Below are positions 21,401 through 36,400 of a stretch of 60,000 nucleotides of DNA, in pieces. The notes under the pieces were generated by a model. The model was given only the letters and a program-made list of their open reading frames with translations, did not search any database and had not been told where the DNA came from. Source of the stretch: Antedon mediterranea (Eukaryota; Echinodermata; Crinoidea; Comatulida; Antedonidae); contig NC_092671.1 of NCBI RefSeq assembly GCF_964355755.1, positions 35,235,304-35,295,303 of the forward strand. Direction: 5' to 3'. Each line of letters opens with the position of its first letter. Position 1 is the first letter of the stretch. A program made the translations under genes and the position numbers.

Positions 21401-24400
21401 TTGGTCAGTCCTTCTTGCATTGTATTCAAGTAGGAACGTTACTGTATGAGTGAAAATTCATAAAATAGAATTTGGAATGAAGTTGGAAGTTACATTGTTG
21501 TATTTTATTAGAAAATTAACATTGGGCTAGAAAATATAGCATTAAAAATGATATACATATTTATATAAATATGAGATGTTATTATAAGAGTATATCTAAC
21601 ATTACTTGGAAAATCTAACATTACTTGGAAATCAGCTGTAATCTTCTCATACTCTCAATTTTGTCTGTTGCCTATACTGACAATTAGAACTCACATCAAA
21701 TGCATTATGCAGCTACTAAATAGGGTATGTGATTCCCCTGCATCATAACTCATGCTTTGTGACGGCCTTGAGAATAATGTCTCTACATCAAAACAAATGT
21801 TTTTAGGCCATCATTCATATCAGAAATGAAGTTGACTGATTGATACTATTTCAACATTTATGTTCCATGAAGAGTCCCATAAAGTGTGTTCACAATGTGT
21901 GCATAAAGTTGATCAAAATTAATTATACATTATTTGGTTGGGAAGGTGTCTTCTAGTGAGGGAAGGGGAGGTGTCTTCTAGTGAGGGAAGGGGAGGTGTC
22001 TTCTAGTGAGGGAAGGGGAGGTGTCTTCTAGTGAGGGAAGGGGAGGTGTCTTCTAGTGAGGGAAGGGGAGGTGTGTTCTAGTGAGGAAAGGGGAGGTGTC
22101 TTCTAGTGAAAGAAGGGGAGGTGTCTTCTAGTGAGGAAAGGGGAGGTGTCTTCTAGTGAAAGAAGGGGAGGTGTCTTCTAGTGAAAGAAGGGGAGGTTTC
22201 TTCTAGTGAGGGAAGTAGGGGGGGGGGGGGATGTGGAAAATGACCCCCATATTCTAATTATGCAACAATAGTATGATACCCTTGATAATATTATGAACAT
22301 AGTAAGTATAGTATAAGTAGTATAAAGCCACTACTAAATATTATAATGATGATCAAATAACTATCGACCGAAACATCGAATCATATGGATTTCTTCTCGT
22401 TATTTGGAGTAAGTAATATACTATGTTATTTAAACATAATCAGTGCATTTCTTGGTTTTTACTCAAGGTGCACTTTCTTTTTTCCCCATTCATTTCATAA
22501 GCATCCAACAGCAAGTAACTCACCAATTACATGATGGATAAACTACTATATAATTTATTGTGCTTATAAATCTCATTTGATGCTTAGGGAGTGGAGTTGA
22601 AAACAGTTGTAGAAATATGTCAGGATTAAACCCTGGAACTACGTCAGGATTGAACCCTGACACTAGGTCAGGATTGAACCCTGGACCTTGGGATTGGAAG
22701 GCAAGCATGTTAATGATGAACCCTTCCATCTAAATCCACCATGACACCTACAGTATGGTACCTATGATACATCAACACAACCTACTCCAGGTATGTCTTC
22801 TACATTTACTATTGCAGAGAGAATCTAATTTTTGTATTAAAAAAAAACGGTTTACAAATACCTTTACATACGGGACAGCATTCACCTTCCTCTTTTACTG
22901 GGTTTTTACAGTTTGGAGCTGGACAAGTCATCGGACCACAGGATACTTTTCCTTCCTAAAATGGTAATGGTTATTATTTATAAATTCAATAAAAACAAAT
23001 AAAACAATTGGTAGCTATAGAAATTAATTTAGAAGTAAACTCATCTAACAACCTCATCCCACTCTGCCCTGCCTGAGAGAGCAGATTGATAACTTACCGA
23101 ACAAGTACAATTATCGCAGCGATCAATCCAAGTTTCACCGTGCTGGTATGTGATATCATTTACCGTACAGCTCTGCACACAGCCGCAGGTCTCAAGGGCA
23201 GAGATTCGTCGCTCAGCAACAGACAACTGTAAAAAAACAAACAAAAAATATACAATAAATAAAAAAAAGAAATATTAAAGTATTATTACCAAATAAACGT
23301 TTTGGCTATTTCAAAATTGTTAGCAACAAAAGACAAATTTTGTTGTGACGACAGAATGTGCTTTTGGGCCATATTCTTATAAAATTTGGGTCACACAGAG
23401 AGATCATCATAATGTTATTGATTAGATTGTGCCTGCCACTGTACTGGGTTTAAAATCATGAAAATAAACCAAATGTATATGAATATAATATTAAGTCAAA
23501 TATTTAGAATACTTTTAATTTAAGAACAAAACTATCTCTTTTCCTTAAGCTCTGTCTACACTATCAAACTAGTTTGACAAAAAAAGTGTGATGTGCCCAA
23601 ATATGTTCGTGATATTCCGAAATATGACAGTGTTTTGACATCATTATGTCCATATATAGGAACATCACATTTTTTTGTCACATGCAATTTGATAGTGTAG
23701 ACAGAGCTTACTATTGTAGTAATACCATAAAATAATTTATTATTAAATGAATACATTATTTTATGAGGCGTTTTATTCTTTTGGAAGAGAGTTGAATTAG
23801 GCTATGTAATGCTATGTTAATTCATTTTTTTAGTGGCTTTTGGCTAAAGCAATATATTTTATAATCTATGACATGGTTTTTTAAATAGTTTAAAGGAATT
23901 ATATAAAAAAAAAGTATGTTCACATCTTAAATTTTAGTAAAGCATAAAAAACGGAGGCCATGTTATATTGCTCTTTAAAAAAACTCATAAACTGGAGTAA
24001 CATATGTTAAGCTGTTGTACATGTTGAATGCAATTCGCTTTCATATTTTCAAACTAGTACTGTACTCCCAAACTTGATGTGCGTCTTAAATTGCTTCTAC
24101 AACCACTGAAACATTTGCCCGTTTCACTCTCTGGAGGTTTTATGCGATCTCGAGAACACGCAAATTCGTTTGAAAGCTATCAGCTATTGATGATGATAAT
24201 TGATGATAGGAGAATTGTATCTGTATTGAAGATGGAAATAATTCCAGGGAGTAATTTGTAATGACTTTGAGTGCACTAGCTTGTTAGTATTATACAGGAT
24301 ACTATATTATAATGCTCAATATTTTGCAGTTATCAAACAAAGAAAGACAAAACAATTCAAAATAAATGATAATTCTGTGATAATATGAACTATCAAGACT

Positions 24401-27400
24401 TATACTTAATATAAAAGATAACAAATTAACAAATAAAGCTCTGTCTACACTATCAAACTTGATGTGACAAAAAAATATAATGATCTCATATCACTACCAT
24501 ATTTAAGCATATCAATACCATATTTGGGCACATGACTTTTTTGTTGGTCACATAAAGTTTGATAGTGTAGACAGAGCTTTAGCAATAAATAACAATAACA
24601 AAATTCTCAATACCATATTGTACAAGTCATTGTCAGTAAAAGTTAATTGAACAATTCCATCATTAAAAGACCTGGATTATACAGAACGCCTAAAACGACT
24701 AAATCTACCAACATTGGCCTTTAGAAGATTACGAGGAGATATGATTCAAGTTTTTAAAATGGTGACAGGCCTAAGTGGTAGTGGAATGCGTAACTTCTTC
24801 CCTATGAAAACATACGAGAGAAACCTAAGAAGACATGGATACACCATATATAAGCGACGACCTAAACTGGATATCCGCAAGTACAATTTTTCTTACAGAA
24901 TTGTTAACCTATGGAATAGTCTACCAGAGGAAGCCGTTAACACCACCACAGTAAACGCCTTTAAAAATAAACTTGATAAATTCATTGAAAGAAAATACAA
25001 CAAATTTACTTTTATGGGATAAAGTGTATTGCAGAAGAATTTAAATCAAGGAAACGAATGAAAAAAACAAAAACAAAAAAAAAACCATGCAGTGATGACT
25101 TGATGAAATTGGGAGGGCATGACATGTACCATACAGAAATGTATGGTCTACTTACGAGCCCGACAAGACAGGTGATTACAGGTGAACAATACCAGGAAGA
25201 AGGCTATTTGCATGAATAAACAGGTAAACAAGAAAAGGATGCAATTACATTATAATATTAATCTGACTCCTAATTCCCCCATCCCTATTTAAGAAAAATG
25301 TGGACACAATTCCATTGTTATTTCAAAGAGTACAATCCTACAACCAAATTTTGAAAAATCAAATGCTCTATCTACACTATCAAACTTTATGTGATAAAAA
25401 AGTGATGTGGCCCATATATGGACATGATGATGTCATATCACTAATATATTTGGGCACATCACTACCATATTTGGGCACATCATACTTTTTTGTCAAACTA
25501 GTTTGATAGTATAGACAGAGCTTTACATAGCCTCCTGGAATTATACTTGGTCATATACTGTACATAATAATAGTTAGCCCCAAGAAATGGAGAAATTATT
25601 TTATATAAGCACTGATTAGATTTAGACAAAAAGAAAAAGATAACAAAAACAAAACAATCAACGGAAGTTCCATATTTTGGTTTTATGTCTGTCATGAGAT
25701 TCGAACCATCGACCTTACCTACCTACGGCAAGTTTCATACAGTTAAACCACATAAGGTTTTTTTATCTACATAGCTACATATCAAATCTTAATATATGTT
25801 TTAATAAATCTGCATCCAGCTGACATTATCCATAATTGTCTAAGCATAAGTAAAAAAAAATCAATGTGAACATCTTAATTAAGACGCCTACCTGATGCTG
25901 TAACTTCTGCACGACTTCTTCCAATTCAGTTACCATGCCAACCATCGACAGGTATTCGCCGCAGGTCGGGCAATTACGGTCAAGCTCTGGACATTGATGG
26001 AGAAATCCATGATTTGCAACAACAAGTTTCACTTCTTGCACAATTCCCTAAAATCATACATTAAAAAACGGATAGACTTAATAAAGATAGTGAATTTGAT
26101 TAAAATGTTATATATTTATTCGTTCGTTCAGGAATCCAATCTTTAATTCATTTAATAATTCATTTATTTAATCTCCTATTCGATCAACTATTATCTTTAA
26201 AAATGTATACAGATTACAGCATTTATTTATTTGGAACAAATGGCCTTGGGCTAAGCGCAAGCAACAGGTACGTCTGGTCAAACTAATGTCTACAAGTAGC
26301 CTTGAAAAGTAATGTAAAGCTCTGTCTACACTATCAAACTAGTTTGACAAAAAAAGTGTGATGTGCCCAAATATGGTAGTGATATGCTTAAATATGGTAG
26401 AGATTTGACATCATCATGCCCATATATGGGCACATCACATTTTTTTGTCACATGTTTGATAGTGTAGACAGAGCTTTATATGTAGAAATATACAGAATAT
26501 CTTTTAACTTGCGCATTCTGTATAGTTATATTTTTGCAGTGTTTTTATTTTTAAATTGTATAAATGTTAATAATATAAAATTTGATGTATAGGCCTATAG
26601 TATTGTAACTTTGAAAATCAGTGTATTTCTAATGAAATTGTATTTCATTTAAAATTAAAATAAAAATGGGGGCAGATGCAGGATTTTTTAAATACTGATG
26701 GATCACTAACTTATATAGTATTATTATTCTGTGAAATATAGAAATATATTAAAAATTAGTTCATAATTTCATTTTAGCTGTCAAAAAAAGGGGGAAATGA
26801 ATGCCTCCCAAGCCCTCTAGATCCGCCCTTGTTTTATTCTTTATTATTATATCTGCATTCAACAAATTCTGTAGAACATTTCCTATTCAGGAAAACGTCT
26901 ATTAAGGCGACGCTTTCATATGAAACACTGTGGCCAAACCTCTATTCACACAACATCACTATTAAGGCGACGCTTTGTTTTGGTCCCAATGGTGTCTTAT
27001 TTCAATAAGGGTCCTTCTAACTAAAATATATTCAATCTTTCATTTTTATAATTTTTTTTTGGAAGAATTAACATCAAGTTTGTTCTGTGTTTTGTGGAAA
27101 TATTCTTGCTTTTTGCATTGCAATTAATGACCATAAAGAATAAATAATATTTTATCATCTAAAACTAAAATATATTCGTTCTTTCATTTTTATAATTTTC
27201 TCTGGAAAAATTGACATCAAGTTTGTTCTGTGTTTTATATTTTGTGGAAAATTATGCAATACAAATTTGAGTAAAGCAATAGTCTTGCTTTTCACAATGC
27301 AATTAATCAGCATATAGAATAAATAATATTTTATCATTAAAATGCATTTCTTCCAATATGTGTCTTTTGTACATTATCAAACAATTAATTAACATATGAT

Positions 27401-30400
27401 TGTTCTAGTTAAAGTATTTGTTTCAATATAAATTGCAAGTTTCAATTTTAATCTTGTATACATTTACATCATAAAGCTATACAGACAAGACAAAAAGAAT
27501 TGAGAGAAAGAATTCTCATGCAACTACGAATAATCAGTAATAATCAAGGGATTTACTATCTAATAAACAAACACATCTATCAACTTACGGTAAATCGTAG
27601 TTTAGACGGTCCCCTTTGACCCAGCCAGATGTTCAGGTTTTTATTACGTATATCTGTATCTGGAATGAGAATGCGTCTTTCCGCGACCTTTACACAGTTT
27701 ACGTACAGAGTGACGTGAGAACCGCTGACGCTAACTGCAACCTTGTGCCATTGGTTGATTGCGAACTCTTGGTCGAAGCCTTCGTTGTAAATCTTGTTCT
27801 GATGTGTGTAGAAAAACGTTACTTCATTTGTTTTTGTGCTTATCATGACCTCCAAGAATCTAAACAAATTAAAGTTTAAATTTACAACATTATAAATAAT
27901 ATATAACAATTAAATGTGTATATTTATAGTAAAACAAATGCATGTATAACAACAAACACATTGTATAAAGTTTAACACTTTTGTACAAGTACCGAAAATC
28001 ATCACTTGCTCCACCCTTGATCCCATTCTTTGCTCCACCCCTGGTTCCATTTCTTGCTCCACCCCTGGTCCCATTCCTTGCACCATCCCAGGTCCCATCA
28101 CTTGCTCCACCCCTGGCCCCATTCCTTGCACCACCCCAGGTCCCATCACTTGCTCCACCCCTGGTCCCATTCCTTGCACCACCCCAGGTCCCATCACTTG
28201 CTCCACCCCTGGTCCCATCACTTGCTTCACCCCTGGTCCTATCCATTGCTCCATCCCTCATTCCATGCAATATCTATCCATTTGCATACAGATTTTTAAA
28301 TATTTCATCCATTTTATTAGGTATTTCTTGGCCCTACATACAACTCACACAATAGAAGAATCAACTCATCGCATCACAACAATCCTATAACCTCATCTTC
28401 TAAGACTAGTTGCTCAGGGCAACCTAATTATCTATTATTAAAATAAACATTTCAACCACCTCAATATCGATAAAAGTTTCAACTTGGAGCTTATAATCAG
28501 AGATAAATATTTATATTGCATAGAAATTCTAATTCTCGTACAAACATAAAGCGAAAAAGACATAAACATTCATAGCGGCTGAAAACGACATGACTTTCGG
28601 CTAGGAAGACACTCAACGAATCAATAGTTAAGTTGCACCTGTCAGATGGTATCTTTATAAGTATAATCACTTATCTTGTCAAGTGTTTGAGCTTGACACA
28701 TGCTCATAATAAAGGGTATTTAGCTATAATACTGATGCAATAGATGAGCCTCCAATAAAAAAATATATATAATTGATGCTATTTTATTTATTTTTTCAAG
28801 ATCCAACAGTGTATCACCAATATGGGATTGCCACATAATATAACATTTGATTTACATAAAAATATATTAGGAAAAAAAAGATTTATATATTATTTATGAC
28901 ATAAAAATGTCAATGTCGTAAGGATAACATATGAACAAATTCATTACATGATTGGGCAACCCGACATACGCTGGAGTAAACTCCAAACTTTTTACAACTT
29001 TTTGCATTTCTTTTGTTTTCCTCCACTAGTGTAGGTCGTTTAGTGTCAAACAAAAAACAAATTTGACAATTTAAAATTAAAAATGGCAGGCACCCGATAC
29101 TCTAAAAATAAAAAACATATAAATTAAAAAATATTAAATAAAAATGTTTTTTTTAACAAGCAAAACCATTATTTTTTCTCCGATTTTCTTAGTCTTTTTT
29201 TCCATGACAAGATTAAATTTAAAAAAAAACAACAAAAAAACATCTGTTAATAACATGTATGTACTATAATATAGTCTTAGTGAATAACATTATCATTACA
29301 AAATGTCTTATGGTACTCAAAGATTATTTTCATCTTTATTTTAAATTATTTTTTGAGGGACAATACATTTTTCTAGTCTCAAAGGACCTATTAAGATGTA
29401 GAAATATGAAAAATAAAAATGAATAATTTAATAATATTAATTTTGATGTTTTAATATGAATTTTGAGACTACCTTTTTATATAACAAGTAATTAAAAATC
29501 AAATTATATCAGGTTTTGTAACACCTTGATATCCTTAGAGGCTTTAAACGTTGTAAGGTTGAAGGCGATGATAGCAAAACGCATACAGGCAATAAAGCCT
29601 GAATAAAGCCGCGAATCTGTACTGTATGGTTGAACAGAAACGACAAGTACATTGATTAGGTACTGTTCATTCTAACGACTCCGCAGAGAGTTGGTTAAAT
29701 TGTCTAGATGCCCTTCTGACTAACTCAATTAATTTATAGATGACAAAAATGATGTTGCTTTAGCACTAGGGAAATTAAGACTGTAAAATAATGCTAAATG
29801 GCCTTTTCACTTGGTATAAAAATAATGTTTATTTTAGTATAAAATATGAATGGATTCAAAATTAGTATCGTCATTAAATAGGTTTACTGTTTATTATATA
29901 AATATGTCATATTTCAATTTAACTAAAGTCTTAATTATTTTTTGAGAATTAAGTGTTTAAAGTTCTTTATAACAATTCCATCCGAAGGACAACAACACAA
30001 TGAGAGAAAATCTAAGAATAAGTAGTCAGGTCTCAAGCCCAAAGCCTCAAATGCGAGTCATATTCGCATGCTTTTACGATATATCACTGTCATCTCCATT
30101 AGATCAACGAAGGTAAATAACATAAATACCAATATTATAATAAGAAAACAAAAACAATCGTTCTTACAATAGTAAATAATTCAACTAATTTAAATTACTG
30201 TAATTATAGATAGAAAAGCAAAACAAAAGTTGAAGTGAAAGCAAAAACAATTTTGAAATCTAAAACTCTGTCTACACTATCAAACTTTATGTGAAAACAA
30301 TATGATGTTCCAATATATGGACATAATGATATCATATCAATACCATATTTAGTCACATCACACTTTTTTGTCAAACTAGTTTGATAGTGTAGACAGAGCT

Positions 30401-33400
30401 TAACGTTTAAAAAATGTGTTAAAATACCAAGGTAGAAAACTGTAGAACTGTATAACATACAGTCAAACATTCAGTACAATATATTATATTAAAATATACT
30501 CAGAATTATGAATATATTACTTATCCCACTCAATTATTCACAATTATACTAGTTAATCTCAATTGCATTTAATGTGCTTATTCTGTTCATTAATAAACCA
30601 TGAATGATTTATTTGATATTTAAACAAAGAGAGACAAGGCAATTGTCTTCAACATTAACAAAGAAAATTGGACATGTTCTTAAGCTTTCTTGCTTTTAAG
30701 CTTGGTTCCCACTAGAACGTAACGCAAGGACGTAAACGCAACGCAAGCGTTTTAACCAATGACAAGCGAAGTTATAGACAGTTAGCAATCATAAGCGAAT
30801 AAGTGACCGCTTGTGATTGGTCAATTCACTTGCGTTGTGTTACGTCCTTGCGTTGCGTCGCTAGTGGGAACCACGCTTTAGAGAGACGATGTTCACATTT
30901 ATATCTTTTTATAGGCCTTGTTGAGACAGGACATCGAAACAGAGTTTAAAATCATTTAAATTGTCAAAATGATAGATGAGGCATTATCTCCGATGAATGT
31001 CTTGCTCCAACTATGACTCAGCTCTTGCTCCAACTATGACTCGACCCTTGCTCTAACTAATACTCAGCCTTTCCTCCAACGAAGACTCAGCCCTTTCTCT
31101 AACTAAGACTCAATCTTTGCTCCAACTAAGACTCAGTCCTTGCTCCAACTAAGATTCAGTCCTTGTTCCAACTAATTCTCAGTCCTTGTTCCAACTAATT
31201 CTCAGTCCTTGCTCCAACTAAGACTCAGTCCTTGCTACAACTAAGACTAAGCACTTGCTCCAACTAAGACTCAGCACTTGCTCCAACCAAGACTCAGTCC
31301 TTGCTCCAACTAATACTCAGCCTTTGCTCTAACTAATACTCCTCAGCCTTGCTCCAACCAAGACTAGCCCTTGCTCCAACCAAGACTCAGTCCTTGCTCT
31401 AAGACTCAGTCCTTGCTATAAGACTAGCCCTTGATCCAACTAAGAATCAACCCTTGCTCTAACTAAGAATCAGCCCTTGCTCCAACTAAGACTCAGTCCT
31501 TGCTCTACCTAAGACCATGCCCTTGCTCCAACTAAGACTCAGCCCTTGCTCTAACTAAGACTAGCCCTTGATCAAACTAAGAATCAACCCTTGCTCCAAC
31601 TAAGAATCAGCCCTTGCTCTAACTAAGACTCATTCCTTGCTCTAACTAAGACTCAGCCCTTGATCTAACTAAGACTCAGTCCTTGCCCCAACTAAGACTC
31701 AACTCTGAGGGCCTGTTGATGTGGATACCTACTATACTACAGAAGGCCTAGTTCTAACACATAGGCCTACAGAACAGTATAGAAATAAAGATGCGCAGTT
31801 ATAACACGAATGCACTCCAGCTGTTCCATAAAGCCTTGTCTACATTATGAAACTTTATGTGACATCAACAAAATGTGATGTGCCCATATATGGACATGAT
31901 GATGTCATATCACTATCATATTTAAGCATATCACTACCAAATTAAAACCTCAATCCTCAGGTGCTTGGCTCTGAATGTTGAGATACAGTATAATGTTTTA
32001 ATAATTCGTTTTAATTTACATAGAGAAACGCAAACTCATCAATGATACTGAAATGAATATCATAATAAAATAAACATGAGAAACATAGTTATGATCATTA
32101 TACTCATCTTTATTTTTAATTAGTAAACACGCTTTCTTAATTTACAATTATTATTACCATATCCATGGCAACATGATGCACTAAGTACGATACTGTATCC
32201 ATTAAAGCTGACAAGTCTACAAATGACTTGATGAATCAATGAATAAAGGTTGAAAGGGTCATTTGAATTGAGAAGAACCTTTATAATGACTTTATGTTTG
32301 TGTTTTAACTAGTGTACTTAAAATGTTTCTACTAAGTGCGAATAATAATTTCCGATGCAATATCGAGTCATAGAAATTAGTACTTTGGGACACTCCTATT
32401 TAGGGACACTTTCCTGTGAAATTTACAAGGGGAAAAATATATGTTTATTTACAATATTTTTTTATTCTTTTCAGTGGAAAAAAAAACACTGGCGAGAGAC
32501 AAGAGCCATCAACACTATGGCCAACCCCTGATCAGAGGACACCCCTAATGAAAGGACACTTTTTGGGTCCCGAAGGTTTAGTCTTAAAGATATATTGTCC
32601 CGCAGAAAAATATTGTTTAATGTTTTTTTTATGTTGAATACGAAAAACAAAACACAACATAACTATAGGCATGCCCTAACATGGAATCCCCAAGGAAAAC
32701 GAAAAAGAGGACGCCCAAGGAACACATGGAAGAGGAACTGGATAAGGAGGTGAAGGATGCTGGATATAACTGGACAGAGGTGAAAGGAATTGTCCAGAAC
32801 CGTGTAAGATGAAGACGTGTAGTTGATGGCCTATGCACTGCTAGGTGTAACAAGGCTTAAGTAAGTAAGTAATGAAATTTGAATGTCGCATAATAGTTAT
32901 CCACTTTGACCAAAAATTGGATACAAACTAAATTTATTTACCTGAAAAAATGTAATTTAAAGCAAAAAAGGGTCAAATTGGCTGCCAGCCAATGGATTTT
33001 TGGTTGAATTTAACCATTTATTATGTTATTTTATAAGTGACAAATTTTTTTTTTCATAATGAATTAAATATAACTCTAAAAATGTATATTTTTCAAATCT
33101 TAAACAGCAAATAACAATTGCCAACAGGATAGATATCTATACATGCTTATAAACTATGTCTAATTTGTGGCTTAGGAAGTGGAGTACAAAGAATGATTAA
33201 AACCCTGGACTGTGCAAGACCAGCATGTTAAGTAATAAAATTCAATACAGATACAAATTGTTCCAGTTTTTTTTATCAATTTGAGCTCATCAACGTCGGC
33301 ATATTTGTAAACAACTTGTTCATTAAACACTGATGACTTGAGTGTTGACCCAACACTAATGATGCAACTACTTAAAGACGTCTGGCGCTTCATTATGCCT

Positions 33401-36400
33401 TAAGTATCTTTAAGCCAAATATCTAGGTTTAGGTCATGTTTTAATGAAGACTAAAGTCAGTGATGATACACAACAAAATTGATACCGAATGATATTCTTG
33501 GAATACAAATTATTTTTATGATGAATAAATTCCTCAATAATTAAAAAAATGATTGTGAAGAATCTTGAAGTAAGGTCCATGATACATAATAATGATGTTG
33601 ATAATATGATAATGGATATAAATGATATGCTATTCTGATATTGATTTTTGATCTGAATTGATTGACAAAAATGTTAAAGTAACCATAGTTATACATAATG
33701 ATGATGTTGATAACTTGATGATAACATTGATAACAGATAATGATGTTCGTCTGATATTGATTTTTGATCTGAAATTGATTGTGAAGAATGTTGAAGTATG
33801 ATGATAACATTGATAATGGATAATGATATGTTATTATTCTGATATTGATTTTTTATCTGAAATTGATTGAGAAAAATATTGAAGTAACCATAGTTATATA
33901 TACATAATGATGATGTTGATAACTTGATGATAACATTGATAACAGATAATGATGTTATTCTGATATTGATTTTTGATCTGAAATAGATTGTGAAGAATGT
34001 TGAAATAAGCATAGTGATACATAATGATACTGTTGATAATTTTATGATAACATTAATAACGGATAATGATTATTCTGATATTGATTTTTTGTAATGATAA
34101 CTTTATCATAGTAGTGGTAATGACATAATTGATGATGATGACATTTGTAATTATATAAATTGATGATAAAAGATGATATTGATAGCATAGATAATGATGA
34201 TGATTGTTGAAGTAACGTCCATGATGATGATTTTGATAATGGATAATGACGTTATTCTAATATTGATTTTTGATCTGAAATTGATTGTGAAGAATGTTGA
34301 AGTAACCAGTAATACATAATGATGTTGATAATTTGATAACATTGATAATTGATTTTTTGTAATGATAATTTTATCATAGTAGTGGTAATGACATAATTGA
34401 TGATGATGACAATTGTAATTATATAAATTGATGATAAAAGATGATATTGATAACATAGATAATGATGATGATTGTATTTATACTACAAAGTGATAATGAT
34501 GATGATAATATTAATGGTAAGCCTATGTACTGTAATATTACAAAGCTTTTATCATGGACCTACAGTACAAATTAGGTCCATGCTTTTATCTTAAACAAAT
34601 ACTTGAGTTTCCAACATTTTCCACTATTTATTTAAAATCAGCATCTATATTGATTGATGAATATCCTTTCAGCAATAGACACACAGCAGTAGTGCCAAAC
34701 ATTTTAACTGTATACATCAAAATGATATTTCATTCAAACACATTGTTTTGTGCTTTGGTGAGTAAACAAGCCTGTGAATGAAATAAAATTAATATATATA
34801 TATAGATATGATTAAATAAAATTCCCTCTCATTTTAAGCGTGTGAATGATAAAAAAACAATTACCAAAAAGGTACAGCAAAATCAGAATTTTTTTTCCAA
34901 TCAAAATAAAAATAATAAAAATGAAATTATTTACTTAATACCATACATTTCAAGCATAATTGAAACAATGATGAAAAAAATACAAAAGAACGATTTTGGC
35001 TAGTGTAAAGATGATAACAGCGAGACGATAGTTACGAAAAGACAATTTTGTGTGCGATAAAATGCCTTGTCTTTAATAGCTGAATACATTTTTAATGAGC
35101 GTCAGCAGGTTCATCTTGATTACTATACCTGTCGTCAGAAGTTACCGTGCCGTCATTACTAAGTACATCATTGCAGCTAAAAAAACATACATAGTTAAAT
35201 ATATATTTGTTTAACACCACTATAAGAAATTCTTTAAGGTCACATTATTACATTGTTCACTTTGAGCAAAAACTGGAACGAAAAAAAAGTTTCCGTGAAA
35301 AAAATGTAATTTAAAACAAAATATACCTAAATTGTCAGTCAGACAATGGTTTTTGGTTAAAATAACTGTTTCTTTTGTTTTTTTATAAGTGAAATAATTT
35401 TTGTTAGTGATTATTTTTTTCTTCAGAAGTGAATAACTTAATACTAAAACTGCAAAATGGCTTATTCAAAATACGATTTTATTAATCTTTATTTTTCATG
35501 TTTTTGGGGGACAATACATATTTAACATATTGTAGGCCTACTGTACATACATATATTAGAAATAGTTTCTCTCATGTTTGTTAGGAGTTTGCTGTATTTT
35601 AGGGTGGGTTTGTCTAATCCCTAAAAACACCTCTGGCTATGGGAATTTACAGATTCTTGTCAGCACAACAGTTTCAATTTTTAAAATCAAAATGTTTGTT
35701 TGTGTTTTGTTTTTATATATAAAAAAATGTCCAAGGATAACTATAAGTGAATTCAGTCTTTAAAGGGTGGCAATAATTGCGGCAGGTTTTATATTTTTAC
35801 ACTAGTTTCTTCCATCTTAAACCACTGGATCTTTTCAATATTCAAAATGGTTAACATTGAGTTGAGCTCAATCTCTTTCCTATCGATATTTTATTTTTAA
35901 AGAATTTTGTTTTTGAATTACAGTTTTTCAAAAAAACATTAAAAATATATTTTCATATGATTTATAGCTTGAGGACAACGACAAGATGTTGGAGCCAAGA
36001 AAGTGCGGCCTGAAATCTACGTTAAATTAAATGCAATTTCTTAGGTTTCCATCCGATATTGATCGTTACTGTAAGCATACCCTGGATGACCTTAAATGAC
36101 CTTTCCGTCTGTAGTGGTTCAGGTATATTATTGACTTTTTAGTTGTCATAAGATAATGAAAGACAAACAAAGATTTCTTCTCCTCTGGGATATTTTTATA
36201 ATTAGAAAATATTTAGACAAATAATATTTGAAAGAGTATGTTGTGGTTTTCAACTATAGAAGTAAGAATATACAAGAAATATTTCTTGCAAAAAACGCTG
36301 CTCAACATTTTAAAATTAATAATTGTTCTTTCTTCAGATATATTAATTATTAAAAAGATGTCCTTTAATCGCAAAAATACATACAAATCAAAGATTTTTT

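Noticed and set aside
21937-22230. CRISPR-like regularly spaced repeat
   Set aside because: Units are directly adjacent without variable spacers; it is a 25-bp minisatellite in a eukaryotic intron. The 23-bp array at 31001 was rejected on the same grounds.
27890-28355. Proline-rich (LAPPLVPF) and Gly/Met-rich frames
   Set aside because: 24-bp minisatellite; in-frame period creates long frames on both strands. The true NELL exon ends at 27589 and starts at 27859.
33541-34456. Minus-strand Ile/Tyr/Ser-rich frames
   Set aside because: Low-complexity GATAATGATG-derived tandem region.
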